A DNA stretch of 31,300 nucleotides from a virus, in the IMG/VR virus record IMGVR_UViG_3300042465_001285, positions 1 to 31,300 of that record; one strand, 5' to 3'. Below are positions 7,171 through 13,890 of the stretch, in pieces. Made by a program: the position numbers and the translations under genes. Positions within the stretch are counted from its first letter, which is position 1; each line of letters starts with the position of its first letter. The notes below the pieces were generated by a model, which saw nothing but the letters and a program-made list of their open reading frames with translations, had not been told where the DNA came from and did not search any database.

Positions 7171-8172
7171 TATTCATATCGAACGAGACCGGATGTTCCC
7201 GATCCGATTACGCAATCGCGCGCGTTTTGTGAAAAGTTAATTGACTTAAATCGAACGTACACACGCGAAGACATCAACGCAATTTCAACGCGAGTTGATC
7301 GCGATGTTTGGAAATATAAGGGCGGTTGGTATACGAATCCGGACACCGGAAAAACAACGCCTTATTGTCGCCATGAGTGGGTTCAACAAATTACAATCAA
7401 AAGACCGGCCGTCGGAATTACCGCGCCTGAACAACCATTGGTTGAACAACCATTGATTGAAGTTGGTGAAATAAAAATAAACACAATCAAAGAAGGTCGC
7501 GAATTTGCGAAAAAAGTAATTGAAGAAACACTTGGAGTTAAAGTTTCAAGACTTACAATTGCAAGGGACATGACACCAGCACGAATTCAAAAATATATGG
7601 AATCGGTTGCTAAAATAAAAAATGAATATAAGTTTGACCAAGAAGTTGCCGATGAAATTAAACTGGTATTAAATTCAACGGCTACAAGTTATGGATTTGT
7701 TCGTTCCGGATGGAGGTCAATGGCAAAAGGTGGCGGAACTGAAATAATTGAAATAAATCTTGGTAACTCAACCGATTCATTTAGAAATAGAAATCCAAAA
7801 ATTAGAGTTCAAGAAATAAATGGTCGAATTATAAGCGCTGGAAAATCATCCGTTGATGAAAAGAACATTGAACTTGCAACCGCCGTTCATGAAATGGGAC
7901 ACGTTATGGCTTTAGATCGTTCAAGAACAGCGAATGTTCAAGATTATTTTAATAAATTAAAAGCCATTAGAACGGAATATCTTAAAGAAATTAATATTTT
8001 AGCAAAAGATAAAAACATAACTGAATTAAATAAAGTGTATCTTGGCACTTATGCAAATAAAAACATTAATGAATTTCACGCTGAATGTTGGACGGAATAT
8101 AGATTGAATTCTAATCCGTCAAAATATGCTACCTTAGCCGGAAACTTAATGGATAAATATTTTAAAAAATAA
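7132..8172 (+). CDS. Portal C-terminal extension: MuF-like segment plus zincin metallopeptidase (made by -1 frameshift)
   Basis: 346 codons in the -1 frame after the slippery site; the full fusion would have 853 residues. There is no ATG in this frame before 7570, although recognisable sequence starts at once (VTGDGES, FEIRYSY, RAFCEKLIDLNRTYTREDI, GGWYTNPDTG, PYCRHEW), a short MuF-like segment normally joined to portal or minor head proteins in this phage group. A Pro/Glu-rich linker follows near 7420-7460. The last 200 residues hold HEMGH (fusion residues about 760-764) and NEFHAE (about 820-825), matching the HExxH and NExxA[DE] zinc ligands of gluzincin-type peptidases and resembling the metallopeptidase toxin domains attached to MuF proteins. 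Likely carried in the virion in few copies. A frame-disrupting mutation is the alternative. Confidence 0.75.
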   Translation, partial: VTGDGESPKFEIRYSYRTRPDVPDPITQSRAFCEKLIDLNRTYTREDINAISTRVDRDVWKYKGGWYTNPDTGKTTPYCRHEWVQQITIKRPAVGITAPEQPLVEQPLIEVGEIKINTIKEGREFAKKVIEETLGVKVSRLTIARDMTPARIQKYMESVAKIKNEYKFDQEVADEIKLVLNSTATSYGFVRSGWRSMAKGGGTEIIEINLGNSTDSFRNRNPKIRVQEINGRIISAGKSSVDEKNIELATAVHEMGHVMALDRSRTANVQDYFNKLKAIRTEYLKEINILAKDKNITELNKVYLGTYANKNINEFHAECWTEYRLNSNPSKYATLAGNLMDKYFKK

Positions 8173-8177
8173 AAAAA

Positions 8178-8360
8178 ATGACCGAAACAATTGATTTGAT
8201 ATGCAATCGATGCAAACATACGAATCCATTTCGCATTGGATGTGACGCCTTTCCCGAAGGAATTCCGGATGAAATACTTTTGACAAACGAACATTCAATA
8301 CCATTACCAGAACAAAAAAATAATATTGTTTTTGAACCAATAATTGAAGAAAAATTATGA
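8178..8360 (+). CDS. Small CxxC protein, candidate partner of the zincin domain
   Basis: 60 residues, five bases after the zincin stop. It has CNRC (residues 9-12), a further Cys near residue 22 and the motif DAFPEGIPDEIL, then NEHSIPLPEQ and a closing IVFEP. Small proteins of this plan (CxxC, C-x-AFP-x-GIP-x-EI, H) are found next to MuF-type minor head proteins in many prophages; I know of no proven function. Zinc binding is likely. A role as inhibitor or immunity partner of the adjacent metallopeptidase is inference from position. The stop overlaps the next gene by four bases. Confidence 0.65.
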   Translation: MTETIDLICNRCKHTNPFRIGCDAFPEGIPDEILLTNEHSIPLPEQKNNIVFEPIIEEKL

Positions 8361-8875
8361 ATTACCTTTTATCCGTTGAAAATTTAAAAAAGCTTGGATT
8401 GATCCATTCGAACACCGACACCAAAATTCTCGCGGTGGCGATTAAACGAAGTCAAGACATCCAGTTGCAACCGGCATTATCAACGCCGTTATTCAAGGCG
8501 CTATTATTGCGCGTTCAAAACAATACTTGGACGCAAAATTATCTTGATTTGATGAATGATTATGTTGTTCCTTGTTTGGTGGCATTCGTTGACTACCGTT
8601 GCGCGTTACTATTGAACGAAAAATTGACAAACAAATCGGTTGGTCGCATCCAGGATGAAAACATTCAACCGAATTCGGACGCCGAAACAAGCGCTTTGCG
8701 CGACCAATTAAGAAAAGACGCGTATTTCTATAAGGAAAGATTAATCGTTCATCTAATGGCTGATAATGGCGTCAAATATCCGGAATATATTGAAACGAAT
8801 TCAAGTCCGGGACATTGTTCCGAAGACATGCGAAAAGATCGAAGCGGTTACACGCCAATAAATTTTATTATATGA
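8357..8875 (+). CDS. Head-tail connector protein (DUF6712-like)
   Basis: 172 residues, helix-rich, beginning MNYLLSVENLKKLGLIHSN and containing LQPALSTPLFKALL and YVVPCLVAFVDYR. This is the connector/adaptor plan seen after the portal in Bacteroidetes phages (a six- to eight-helix protein that binds the bottom of the portal ring and completes the head). Start overlaps the preceding gene in an ATGA arrangement, so translation is likely coupled. The C-terminal 30 residues are polar. Confidence 0.6.
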   Translation: MNYLLSVENLKKLGLIHSNTDTKILAVAIKRSQDIQLQPALSTPLFKALLLRVQNNTWTQNYLDLMNDYVVPCLVAFVDYRCALLLNEKLTNKSVGRIQDENIQPNSDAETSALRDQLRKDAYFYKERLIVHLMADNGVKYPEYIETNSSPGHCSEDMRKDRSGYTPINFII

Positions 8876-8994
8876 AGTTCAAAGCATCGAAGGAACAAAT
8901 CGAAAAGCTAAAAAAATATTTAAAAAATGGAAAAAACAATAAATCAATTAAAAAGGGAATTTCAAATAATTGCGACCGAACACCGGCAAATTAA
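8872..8994 (+). CDS. Possible 40-residue basic peptide
   Basis: A short frame opening ATGA-style on the end of the connector gene (MKFKASKEQIEKLKKYLKNG...). The first 20 residues form a plausible basic amphipathic helix. The second half overlaps the next gene and looks like shadow sequence. It may serve only to couple translation across the 51-base gap. Unrecognised; low confidence. Confidence 0.3.
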   Translation: MKFKASKEQIEKLKKYLKNGKNNKSIKKGISNNCDRTPAN

Positions 8995-9391
8995 TGATTT
9001 CTTTTTTGGCGATTTTATCGATGCCGTTTCACGCGACGCCGTTCAATATCCGATTATGATTGTTACTTTGCAACCTGGAACGATTGGTGATAATTTTGTC
9101 GGAGTGAATTGCATTATTTCAATCGCTGATAAATATAATCTTCAAGAATATCGTCAAATCGATGAAATTCATTCCGATTGTTTATCCATTTGCAAAGATA
9201 TTCACGTCACTTTCAAACAATGGCGCTTTGAAGAATTCTTGGATATTCAAGGAACGATTTCGACAACGCCATTTATTAACCGTTCACACGACGTGACCGC
9301 CGGTTGGACGATGAACATGGCCTTGAATATATACGATTACGAAAATTGGTGCGAAATTCCATACGACAATTACGATTTTGAGAACAATTAA
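8927..9391 (+). CDS. Tail completion / neck protein
   Basis: 154 residues. The plan MEKTINQLKREFQIIATEH, INDFFFGDF, YPIMIVTLQPG, then a beta strand plus IADKYN and DEIHSDCLSICKDI, is familiar from a Bacteroidetes phage family that sits between connector and lysis or tail genes. The fold pattern (helix, beta sheet with a long central helix) resembles tail terminator proteins that cap the tail tube and join it to the head. Assignment rests on pattern memory and position. Its 3' end carries the second copy of the 22-base repeat. Confidence 0.55.
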   Translation: MEKTINQLKREFQIIATEHRQINDFFFGDFIDAVSRDAVQYPIMIVTLQPGTIGDNFVGVNCIISIADKYNLQEYRQIDEIHSDCLSICKDIHVTFKQWRFEEFLDIQGTISTTPFINRSHDVTAGWTMNMALNIYDYENWCEIPYDNYDFENN

Positions 9392-9403
9392 ACATAATAT
9401 ATA
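9382..9403 (+). repeat. 22-base direct repeat, copy 2 (leader of lysis cassette)
   Basis: Exact copy of 2827-2848. As there, it starts in the last codons and stop of the gene before and ends just ahead of the next start codon (9405), which opens the lysis cassette. Confidence 0.6.
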
Positions 9404-9404
9404 G

Positions 9405-9566
9405 ATGAACAAGCATTTGAGGTCATTGTCGGTAATGTTTTTTATTGCAGCTTATGGAACGGCAATCGCAATGTATTTCGAAGAACCTTTGTTCTTGAAG
9501 CTTGGAGGCGTTGCGCTTGGAATATTTTTAACATTCCAGGTGATTGAAAAATTTGAAAACAAATGA
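9405..9566 (+). CDS. Small two-segment membrane protein of the lysis cassette
   Basis: 53 residues: a basic start (MNKHLRSLS), a first hydrophobic segment at about residues 9-23, a short polar turn (FEEPLF), and a second hydrophobic segment at about 32-46, ending KFENK. Its stop overlaps the holin start in an ATGA arrangement. Position before holin and amidase suggests a holin partner, either antiholin or second holin. No family recognised. Confidence 0.6.
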   Translation: MNKHLRSLSVMFFIAAYGTAIAMYFEEPLFLKLGGVALGIFLTFQVIEKFENK

Positions 9567-10054
9567 AAATACAATTATTTATTTTATTGGCAAACATCCG
9601 TTTATCATTGCCAAAATTATTGGCGGTTGTTGGTTCGTTTTTTTTACCGATTTCAGGCATTTTGTTCCTGGTTGGATTCGCGATATTTGTCGACACCTTG
9701 ACCGGACTTTGGAAAGCTAAAAAATTAAAGATTTCGATCACATCGCGTAAACTTTCCGCCATTGTTTCAAAAATGTTTTTATATGAATTGGCGGTCATTG
9801 GATTTTATTTGATTGATTTTTGGATCTTAAATGATATTATCATGAAATTCTTTTCCGTTCCTTTAATGTTGACAAAGATCCTGGCATTGATATTAATCAG
9901 TATCGAAACGATGTCCATTAATGAGAACTATATCGCAATTCGGGGCATTTCGATTTTTCAAGCAATGAAGTCACTATTCGCCAGGGCAAAAGAAATAAAA
10001 AACGACATAAATGGAATTAGATCAAACCAAGATAGTTCAACACCGTCTATCTAA
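9563..10054 (+). CDS. Phage holin
   Basis: 163 residues with at least three hydrophobic segments (about 19-45, 70-90, 95-115). The motif VDTLTGLWKAKK followed by SRKLSAIVSKM and later the ISIETMSINENY stretch match the phage holin family common in Bacteroidetes phages (Phage_holin_4-like). It would form inner membrane lesions that free the amidase at the time of lysis. The amidase gene begins 44 bases before its end, in another frame, so the two are tightly linked. Confidence 0.75.
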   Translation: MKIQLFILLANIRLSLPKLLAVVGSFFLPISGILFLVGFAIFVDTLTGLWKAKKLKISITSRKLSAIVSKMFLYELAVIGFYLIDFWILNDIIMKFFSVPLMLTKILALILISIETMSINENYIAIRGISIFQAMKSLFARAKEIKNDINGIRSNQDSSTPSI

Positions 10055-10658
10055 CGACCAATTTTTTCAAGACGTTCACGAAAAGAAACAAATTTATTTG
10101 CATCACACGGCCGGCGGTGGCAATCCGGTAGCGGTTGCGAATTACTTCCAACAAAAAGAAGGAAAGGTCGCGACGGCTTTTGTGATTGGTGAAAAAGGAA
10201 CAATCGTTCAATTATTCAGCTCGAAGCATTGGGCATACCACCTTGGATTGAAACCGGAAGTTTTCGCCGAAATGGGCGTGACGTATCGAAGTCTTGACAA
10301 GATATCAATCGGAATTGAAATATGTAATTACGGGCCGCTAAAAAAGCAAAACGGATATTTTGTGAATTATGTTGGTGGCAAAGTTGACCGTTCGCAAGTA
10401 ACGGAATTGAATGGCAAATATAAAGGCCACATTTTTTGGCAAAAATATACCGATGAACAAATCGAATCAACGCGTCAATTATTAGTTTACCTTTGCGATA
10501 CTTACGGAATAAGCAAAGAATACAATGATTCAATATTTGACATCGACAAGCGCGCTTTGAAAAGTGAAAACGGAATCTTTACTCACAATTCAGTTCGTCA
10601 CGACAAGTCCGACATTTATCCATGTCCAAGAATGATTGAAATGCTGAAAAACTTATGA
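10011..10658 (+). CDS. N-acetylmuramoyl-L-alanine amidase (endolysin)
   Basis: 215 residues, Amidase_2 (T7 lysozyme-like) fold. YLHHTAGG (residues 29-36) gives the first zinc histidine; H197 and C205 in RHDKSDIYPCP have the same eight-residue spacing as H122 and C130 of T7 lysozyme, so the third ligand appears to be a cysteine. It cuts the bond between N-acetylmuramic acid and L-alanine in peptidoglycan. No signal peptide is visible, so release depends on the holin. The start at 10011 lies inside the holin gene; the stop overlaps the spanin start (ATGA). Confidence 0.85.
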   Translation: MELDQTKIVQHRLSNDQFFQDVHEKKQIYLHHTAGGGNPVAVANYFQQKEGKVATAFVIGEKGTIVQLFSSKHWAYHLGLKPEVFAEMGVTYRSLDKISIGIEICNYGPLKKQNGYFVNYVGGKVDRSQVTELNGKYKGHIFWQKYTDEQIESTRQLLVYLCDTYGISKEYNDSIFDIDKRALKSENGIFTHNSVRHDKSDIYPCPRMIEMLKNL

Positions 10659-11119
10659 AAAAATTAATCGCATTTTTAAGCGTTTTGACGATGTTTGGTT
10701 GTTCATCCGAACGAATGGCACAATATCATTATAAAAAGGCCTTAAAACACGGCTTAAAGCTTGTCCAAGATAGCGACACGATAAGAATTGCAACCGTTGA
10801 TTCGGTCGCGTATTATATAAATGATACGATTCGATTCGAAAAAGTAATTCGTTACCGCGATTCGGTCATTTTTTTTAGAAACGTTTATGTTCCGAAAACG
10901 AAATGGCAAACGAGAATTGAATATCGCTACAAAACGCAATTGGTCAAACAAGATGTCTTGAAATATAAGTACATTTACAAAGATTCAAAAGAAAAAAGAA
11001 AAGAAGTTCAACAAACAAAACGCAAAACGAATTGGAATCTTTTTCTTTGGGGGTTCGTTTCGGGAGCTGGTTTATTTTTTCTTTTGCGCTTACTTGATAA
11101 ACTAAGACGAATAATTTGA
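10655..11119 (+). CDS. Putative unimolecular spanin (lipoprotein with C-terminal anchor)
   Basis: 154 residues. The N-terminus (MKKLIAFLSVLTMFGCSS) is a lipoprotein signal with Cys16 as the lipidation site. The middle is charged and rich in beta-prone and Tyr/Lys/Arg segments. Residues about 128-146 (NLFLWGFVSGAGLFFLLRL) form a single membrane segment. An outer-membrane lipid anchor at one end and an inner-membrane anchor at the other is the hallmark of u-spanins such as T1 gp11, which fuse the two membranes in the last step of lysis. Placement after holin and amidase supports this. A plain membrane lipoprotein is the alternative. Confidence 0.7.
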   Translation: MKKLIAFLSVLTMFGCSSERMAQYHYKKALKHGLKLVQDSDTIRIATVDSVAYYINDTIRFEKVIRYRDSVIFFRNVYVPKTKWQTRIEYRYKTQLVKQDVLKYKYIYKDSKEKRKEVQQTKRKTNWNLFLWGFVSGAGLFFLLRLLDKLRRII

Positions 11120-12150
11120 TAAACAATTTTCGACCAAGACTAAGCGCCGACGAGGCCGAAGTTTTACATAAATACCGAGCGATTAAAAGAACCGCCAACG
11201 AAATGGACATGGATGACAAAAACGTCAAACATGGTTGGATAAAAAATAAAACCGCATCGCTATTCTTTAAGAATCCGAACTTTAAGACCGAAGATCAACA
11301 AGGATTCGAAGCGATGAAACAAGATATTATTGATTCGATTTCAAACCACATTCCGAAATACATTCCAATTAAACGCGAAGAAATGATTGAAGGTCATCTT
11401 TTGGTTGTTGATCCGGCCGATATTCATATCGGAAAGTTGGTCGAAGCTTTCGAAACCGGCGAAGATTACAATTGCCAGGTTGCCGTCAAACGAGTTCGCG
11501 AAGGCGTGAAAGGAATAATCAACAAGGCCAAAGGATTCAACATCGACAAGATTCTTTTTATTGGTGGCAATGACATCCTTCATGTTGACACGCCGAATCG
11601 AACCACAACCGGCGGAACACCCCAGGATACCGACGGCAATTGGTATTCTAATTTTTTAACCGCTAAAAAGCTATATGTTGAAATTTTAGAAATGCTTTTG
11701 CCGATTGCTGATGTTCATTTTACCTTCAATCCTTCGAATCATGATTACATGTCCGGGTTCTTTTTAGCCGATGTCATCCAGACTTGGTTCAAGGATTCAA
11801 AGAACATTACTTTCGATTGTTCGATTGCGCATCGCAAAGGATTCCTTTACGGAAAGAACTTGATCGGAACGACACACGGCGACGGAGCAAAGCAACAAGA
11901 CCTTCCATTGTTAATGGCTGCCGAATTTCCGATTGAATGGTCACAATCAAAGCATCGATATATTTATACTCACCATGTTCACCACAAATCGTCGAAAGAT
12001 CACATTGGGATCACCGTTGAATCATTGCGCTCGCCTTCGGGTTCGGATTCCTGGCATCACAAAAAAGGTTATTTATCAATCAAGGCGGTCGAAGGATTTT
12101 TGCATCACAAAGAATTCGGCCAGGTGGCACGATTGACGCACATTTTTTGA
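11116..12150 (+). CDS. Calcineurin-like metallophosphoesterase
   Basis: 344 residues from a TTG start that overlaps the spanin stop (TTGA); the first ATG lies about 30 residues in, within sequence that already looks genuine. Metal-binding motifs appear in order: DPADIHIGK (about residue 98), GGNDILH (about 150), NPSNHDY (about 206), THGDG (about 254) and THHVHH (about 282). This is the metallophosphoesterase fold shared with SbcD/Mre11-type nucleases and phosphatases, needing two metal ions. Similar genes occur in many Bacteroidetes phages; the substrate is not known. The first 80 residues are helical and charged, probably a DNA- or partner-binding part. It ends the late block; 357 bases without a gene follow. 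Confidence 0.75.
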   Translation: MINNFRPRLSADEAEVLHKYRAIKRTANEMDMDDKNVKHGWIKNKTASLFFKNPNFKTEDQQGFEAMKQDIIDSISNHIPKYIPIKREEMIEGHLLVVDPADIHIGKLVEAFETGEDYNCQVAVKRVREGVKGIINKAKGFNIDKILFIGGNDILHVDTPNRTTTGGTPQDTDGNWYSNFLTAKKLYVEILEMLLPIADVHFTFNPSNHDYMSGFFLADVIQTWFKDSKNITFDCSIAHRKGFLYGKNLIGTTHGDGAKQQDLPLLMAAEFPIEWSQSKHRYIYTHHVHHKSSKDHIGITVESLRSPSGSDSWHHKKGYLSIKAVEGFLHHKEFGQVARLTHIF

Positions 12151-12190
12151 CTTAGTTTTTAGCGCAATAAACTTGACTAATTCTACAAAG

Positions 12191-12205
12191 ATTTGTGACA
12201 CAAAT
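12191..12205. promoter_or_regulatory. Perfect 15-base palindrome, operator-like
   Basis: ATTTGTGACACAAAT: seven pairs around a central A, with the size and symmetry of a binding site for a dimeric regulator. The phage encodes small HTH proteins (13560, 20190) that could bind it; that link is inference. Confidence 0.45.
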
Positions 12206-12263
12206 TAACGGTAAAAGCAAATAACTACCGAGTATATGCACCTTCTTATTTTACTTTGTTGGT

Positions 12264-12324
12264 TATAACTAACATAATAGCTAAAATAATGGCATAATGT
12301 CTAATATAACTAACATAATAGCTA
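12264..12324 (+). repeat. Pair of 20-base direct repeats
   Basis: TATAACTAACATAATAGCTA occurs exactly at 12264-12283 and 12305-12324, 41 bases (about four helical turns) start to start. Equal helical phase suggests that two protein units bind on the same face of the DNA upstream of the early promoter. Confidence 0.8.
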
Positions 12325-12448
12325 TTTTTTGTAAAGTATATTTAAGGTTATGGCCTTATTTCTCATGTATAAATTAAGGGTATTCCTTTACATTGTTATT
12401 TAGAATCATTCCAAATTGTGTATTATTTAAAATAAATGTTAATATTTA

Positions 12449-12480
12449 TTTGCACATCTAAAATTAACACCTTAGTTTTG
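12449..12480 (+). promoter_or_regulatory. Bacteroidetes-type promoter for the early block
   Basis: TTTG (12449-12452), 20 bases, TAGTTTTG (12473-12480) is a full match to the -33 TTTG / -7 TAnnTTTG pattern. The expected start of transcription near 12486 leaves a leader of about 20 bases before the ATG at 12508. The host housekeeping sigma factor should read it. Confidence 0.7.
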
Positions 12481-12507
12481 CTTCACTAATCAATTAAACA
12501 AAACAAC

Positions 12508-12669
12508 ATGAAAGACTTCATCGCAACGCTTGACTTTTTAGAAAAGCAACAAAAGGAAAATTCCTTGACTACTCACCAATTACATTTAATTATTCAAACA
12601 ATGGCGACATTTATCCATGACGAAAACTTGAAAGAAATCGAAACCGCGTTCAACCTTTTTAAAAACTAA
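12508..12669 (+). CDS. First early protein, 53 residues, unknown
   Basis: Opens MKDFIATLDFLEKQQKENS and is predicted to be two amphipathic helices with no Cys and no membrane segment. It is the first gene after the early promoter, so it should be made soon after infection; small proteins in this position often act on host processes, which is inference. Preceded by an A-rich leader (AAACAAAACAAC). No family recognised. Confidence 0.55.
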   Translation: MKDFIATLDFLEKQQKENSLTTHQLHLIIQTMATFIHDENLKEIETAFNLFKN

Positions 12670-12672
12670 ATT

Positions 12673-12810
12673 ATGAAAACTAAACTAAACAATCTAATCT
12701 ATTATTTCACACCGTTAACCGATGAACATAAAGACATTTTAAACACGTCAATTGTCTTCGTTTTGTTTTGGGTGGCCGTTTATACATTTTGCTATTTAAC
12801 TAATCTTTAA
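12673..12810 (+). CDS. Small single-pass membrane protein, 45 residues
   Basis: Polar N-terminus (MKTKLNNLIYYFTPLTDEHK) and one hydrophobic segment at about residues 24-42 (ILNTSIVFVLFWVAVYTF). Three bases after the preceding stop, so the same message. Early membrane proteins of phages can act in superinfection exclusion; nothing here proves that. Unrecognised. Confidence 0.5.
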   Translation: MKTKLNNLIYYFTPLTDEHKDILNTSIVFVLFWVAVYTFCYLTNL

Positions 12811-12820
12811 AACGAAGAAA

Positions 12821-13144
12821 ATGAATATTGAAGATATTGAATTTATCGACCGAAACAACGTTTGTATTTATTACGAAATTGACAACATCGAATTTCACTT
12901 AAATTTCACCTGGGAATTCGTTCATTATAATGAAGACGAATACGAAGCAAAAATTGACGTTTACGCCGAAAATTGTGAACAATATATCAACGGCGTTTGT
13001 CATCCATACTTTCCGAGCAGCGAAGAAATGCGCGAAGTGAAATCCGCAATTGAAGACATTGTTCTTCAAGATTTGATTTATTATGGAATTGATGAATGGT
13101 TGGAAAGTAAAGAACTTGACGACGATTATTTTAATGAAAACTAA
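12821..13144 (+). CDS. Acidic early protein of unknown function
   Basis: 107 residues, strongly acidic, with alternating beta pattern in the first 60 residues (VCIYYEIDNIEFHLNFTWEF) and helices after. Three cysteines. The C-terminus DDDYFNEN is very acidic. No known motif seen. The acidic, soluble character resembles DNA-mimic or anti-host proteins, but that is only a resemblance. Ten bases from the gene before, twelve from the gene after. Confidence 0.65.
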   Translation: MNIEDIEFIDRNNVCIYYEIDNIEFHLNFTWEFVHYNEDEYEAKIDVYAENCEQYINGVCHPYFPSSEEMREVKSAIEDIVLQDLIYYGIDEWLESKELDDDYFNEN

Positions 13145-13155
13145 AAACTAAACAA

Positions 13156-13347
13156 ATGAAAAAACCAATTAAACAACAAGAAAACGAATTCACACCAATC
13201 CGGCCGAATGTCATGGCTTGCGTTCGGTGGTGGCGGAATCAATCAGTAAAAGAAGACAAAGGCGGAAGCTTTAATATACAATTATACCTTGACTATTTAA
13301 ACGAACAAGATTTTAATCAACATAAAACTTTTGAAAATGAACGATAA
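13156..13347 (+). CDS. Small early protein, 63 residues, unknown
   Basis: Opens MKKPIKQQENEFTPIRPNVM, then VRWWRNQSVKEDKGGSFNIQLYLDYLNEQDF. A basic, aromatic centre (RWWR) and a helical end. No family recognised. It overlaps the next gene by 11 bases. Confidence 0.5.
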   Translation: MKKPIKQQENEFTPIRPNVMACVRWWRNQSVKEDKGGSFNIQLYLDYLNEQDFNQHKTFENER

Positions 13348-13573
13348 AAAAACGGCGGTTGAATGGTTATCCGAAAATTTAGTAAATGAAATGAATTTTG
13401 ATTATTGGAGTGCAATTGAAAAAGCATTACAAATGGAAAAGCAACAAATTATTGATGCTTATAGAGACGGCCGAAGCGACCAACAATCGGAAAGACAAAG
13501 TAAATTTTACAATAGAATGTCGGAACAATACTACAACGAAACATTTAAAAAGAACCAACATGAACCAATTTAG
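13337..13573 (+). CDS. Small early protein with TAVEWL motif, unknown
   Basis: 78 residues from ATG 13337; a TTG two codons upstream is less likely. The opening KKTAVEWLSENLVNEM with later MEKQQIIDAYRDGR is a plan I recognise from many small proteins of Bacteroidetes phages and prophages, without known function. Mostly helical and polar. Overlaps the next gene by 14 bases. Confidence 0.6.
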   Translation: MNDKKTAVEWLSENLVNEMNFDYWSAIEKALQMEKQQIIDAYRDGRSDQQSERQSKFYNRMSEQYYNETFKKNQHEPI

Positions 13574-13757
13574 AATGATGCGAATAATCAAGTTAATGCA
13601 ATTTCTTCAAGTCAAACCACGACCAATTAAATCAATGGCGCGCTATCTTGGAATTAGTGACCGTTCCGTTTATCGTTACTTAAAAATGTACGAAAAAATC
13701 GGTTACGAAGTAAAAAAAGACATTCATAATAAATATTATATCAATGAAACGATTTAA
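13560..13757 (+). CDS. Small helix-turn-helix regulator
   Basis: 65 residues from ATG 13560. Residues 8-55 form a winged helix-turn-helix of the HTH_11/DeoR-like type: IIKLMQFLQVKPRPIKSMAR, turn, LGISDRSVYRYLKMYEKIGY, then a two-strand wing (EVKKDIHNKYYI). In-frame sequence upstream to 13398 is shadow of the preceding gene. Likely a DNA-binding regulator of early genes; possible sites are the palindrome and repeats upstream of 12508. Overlaps neighbours on both sides. Confidence 0.65.
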   Translation: MNQFRMMRIIKLMQFLQVKPRPIKSMARYLGISDRSVYRYLKMYEKIGYEVKKDIHNKYYINETI

Positions 13758-13890
13758 AGTCACTTATAATTATTTCGAAGGCGGAAACAAACGGATTGCG
13801 ATTCGCATCCTGGAAGCTTACGACCGAGACCATGCAATCAATTTAATGGCCATGTGGCCAAAACTAATTTTAAAAGTAGAAACATTATGA
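13744..13890 (+). CDS. Small early protein, 48 residues, unknown
   Basis: Opens MKRFKVTYNYFEGGNKRIAI and continues ILEAYDRDHAINLMAMWP. Alternating beta strand and helix (beta-beta-alpha). This plan is common among tiny phage proteins, but I do not recognise a function. It overlaps the HTH gene by 14 bases and the DnaA-like gene by four (ATGA). Confidence 0.5.
   Translation: MKRFKVTYNYFEGGNKRIAIRILEAYDRDHAINLMAMWPKLILKVETL

Larger units (their letters stand above)
12151..12507 (+). other. Non-coding control region between late and early blocks
   Basis: 357 bases with no credible gene, more AT-rich than its surroundings. It contains a perfect palindrome (12191-12205), a 20-base direct repeat pair (12264-12283 and 12305-12324) and a promoter (12449-12480). 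It lies where the late genes end and the small early genes begin, as expected for the early promoter and its operators. No convincing terminator for the late block is seen in it. Confidence 0.6.

Noticed and set aside
7438-8172. Zincin domain as an independent gene starting at TTG 7438
   Set aside because: The recognisable MuF-like sequence begins 300 bases earlier in the same frame, with no ATG and no leader; the frameshift model explains it better.
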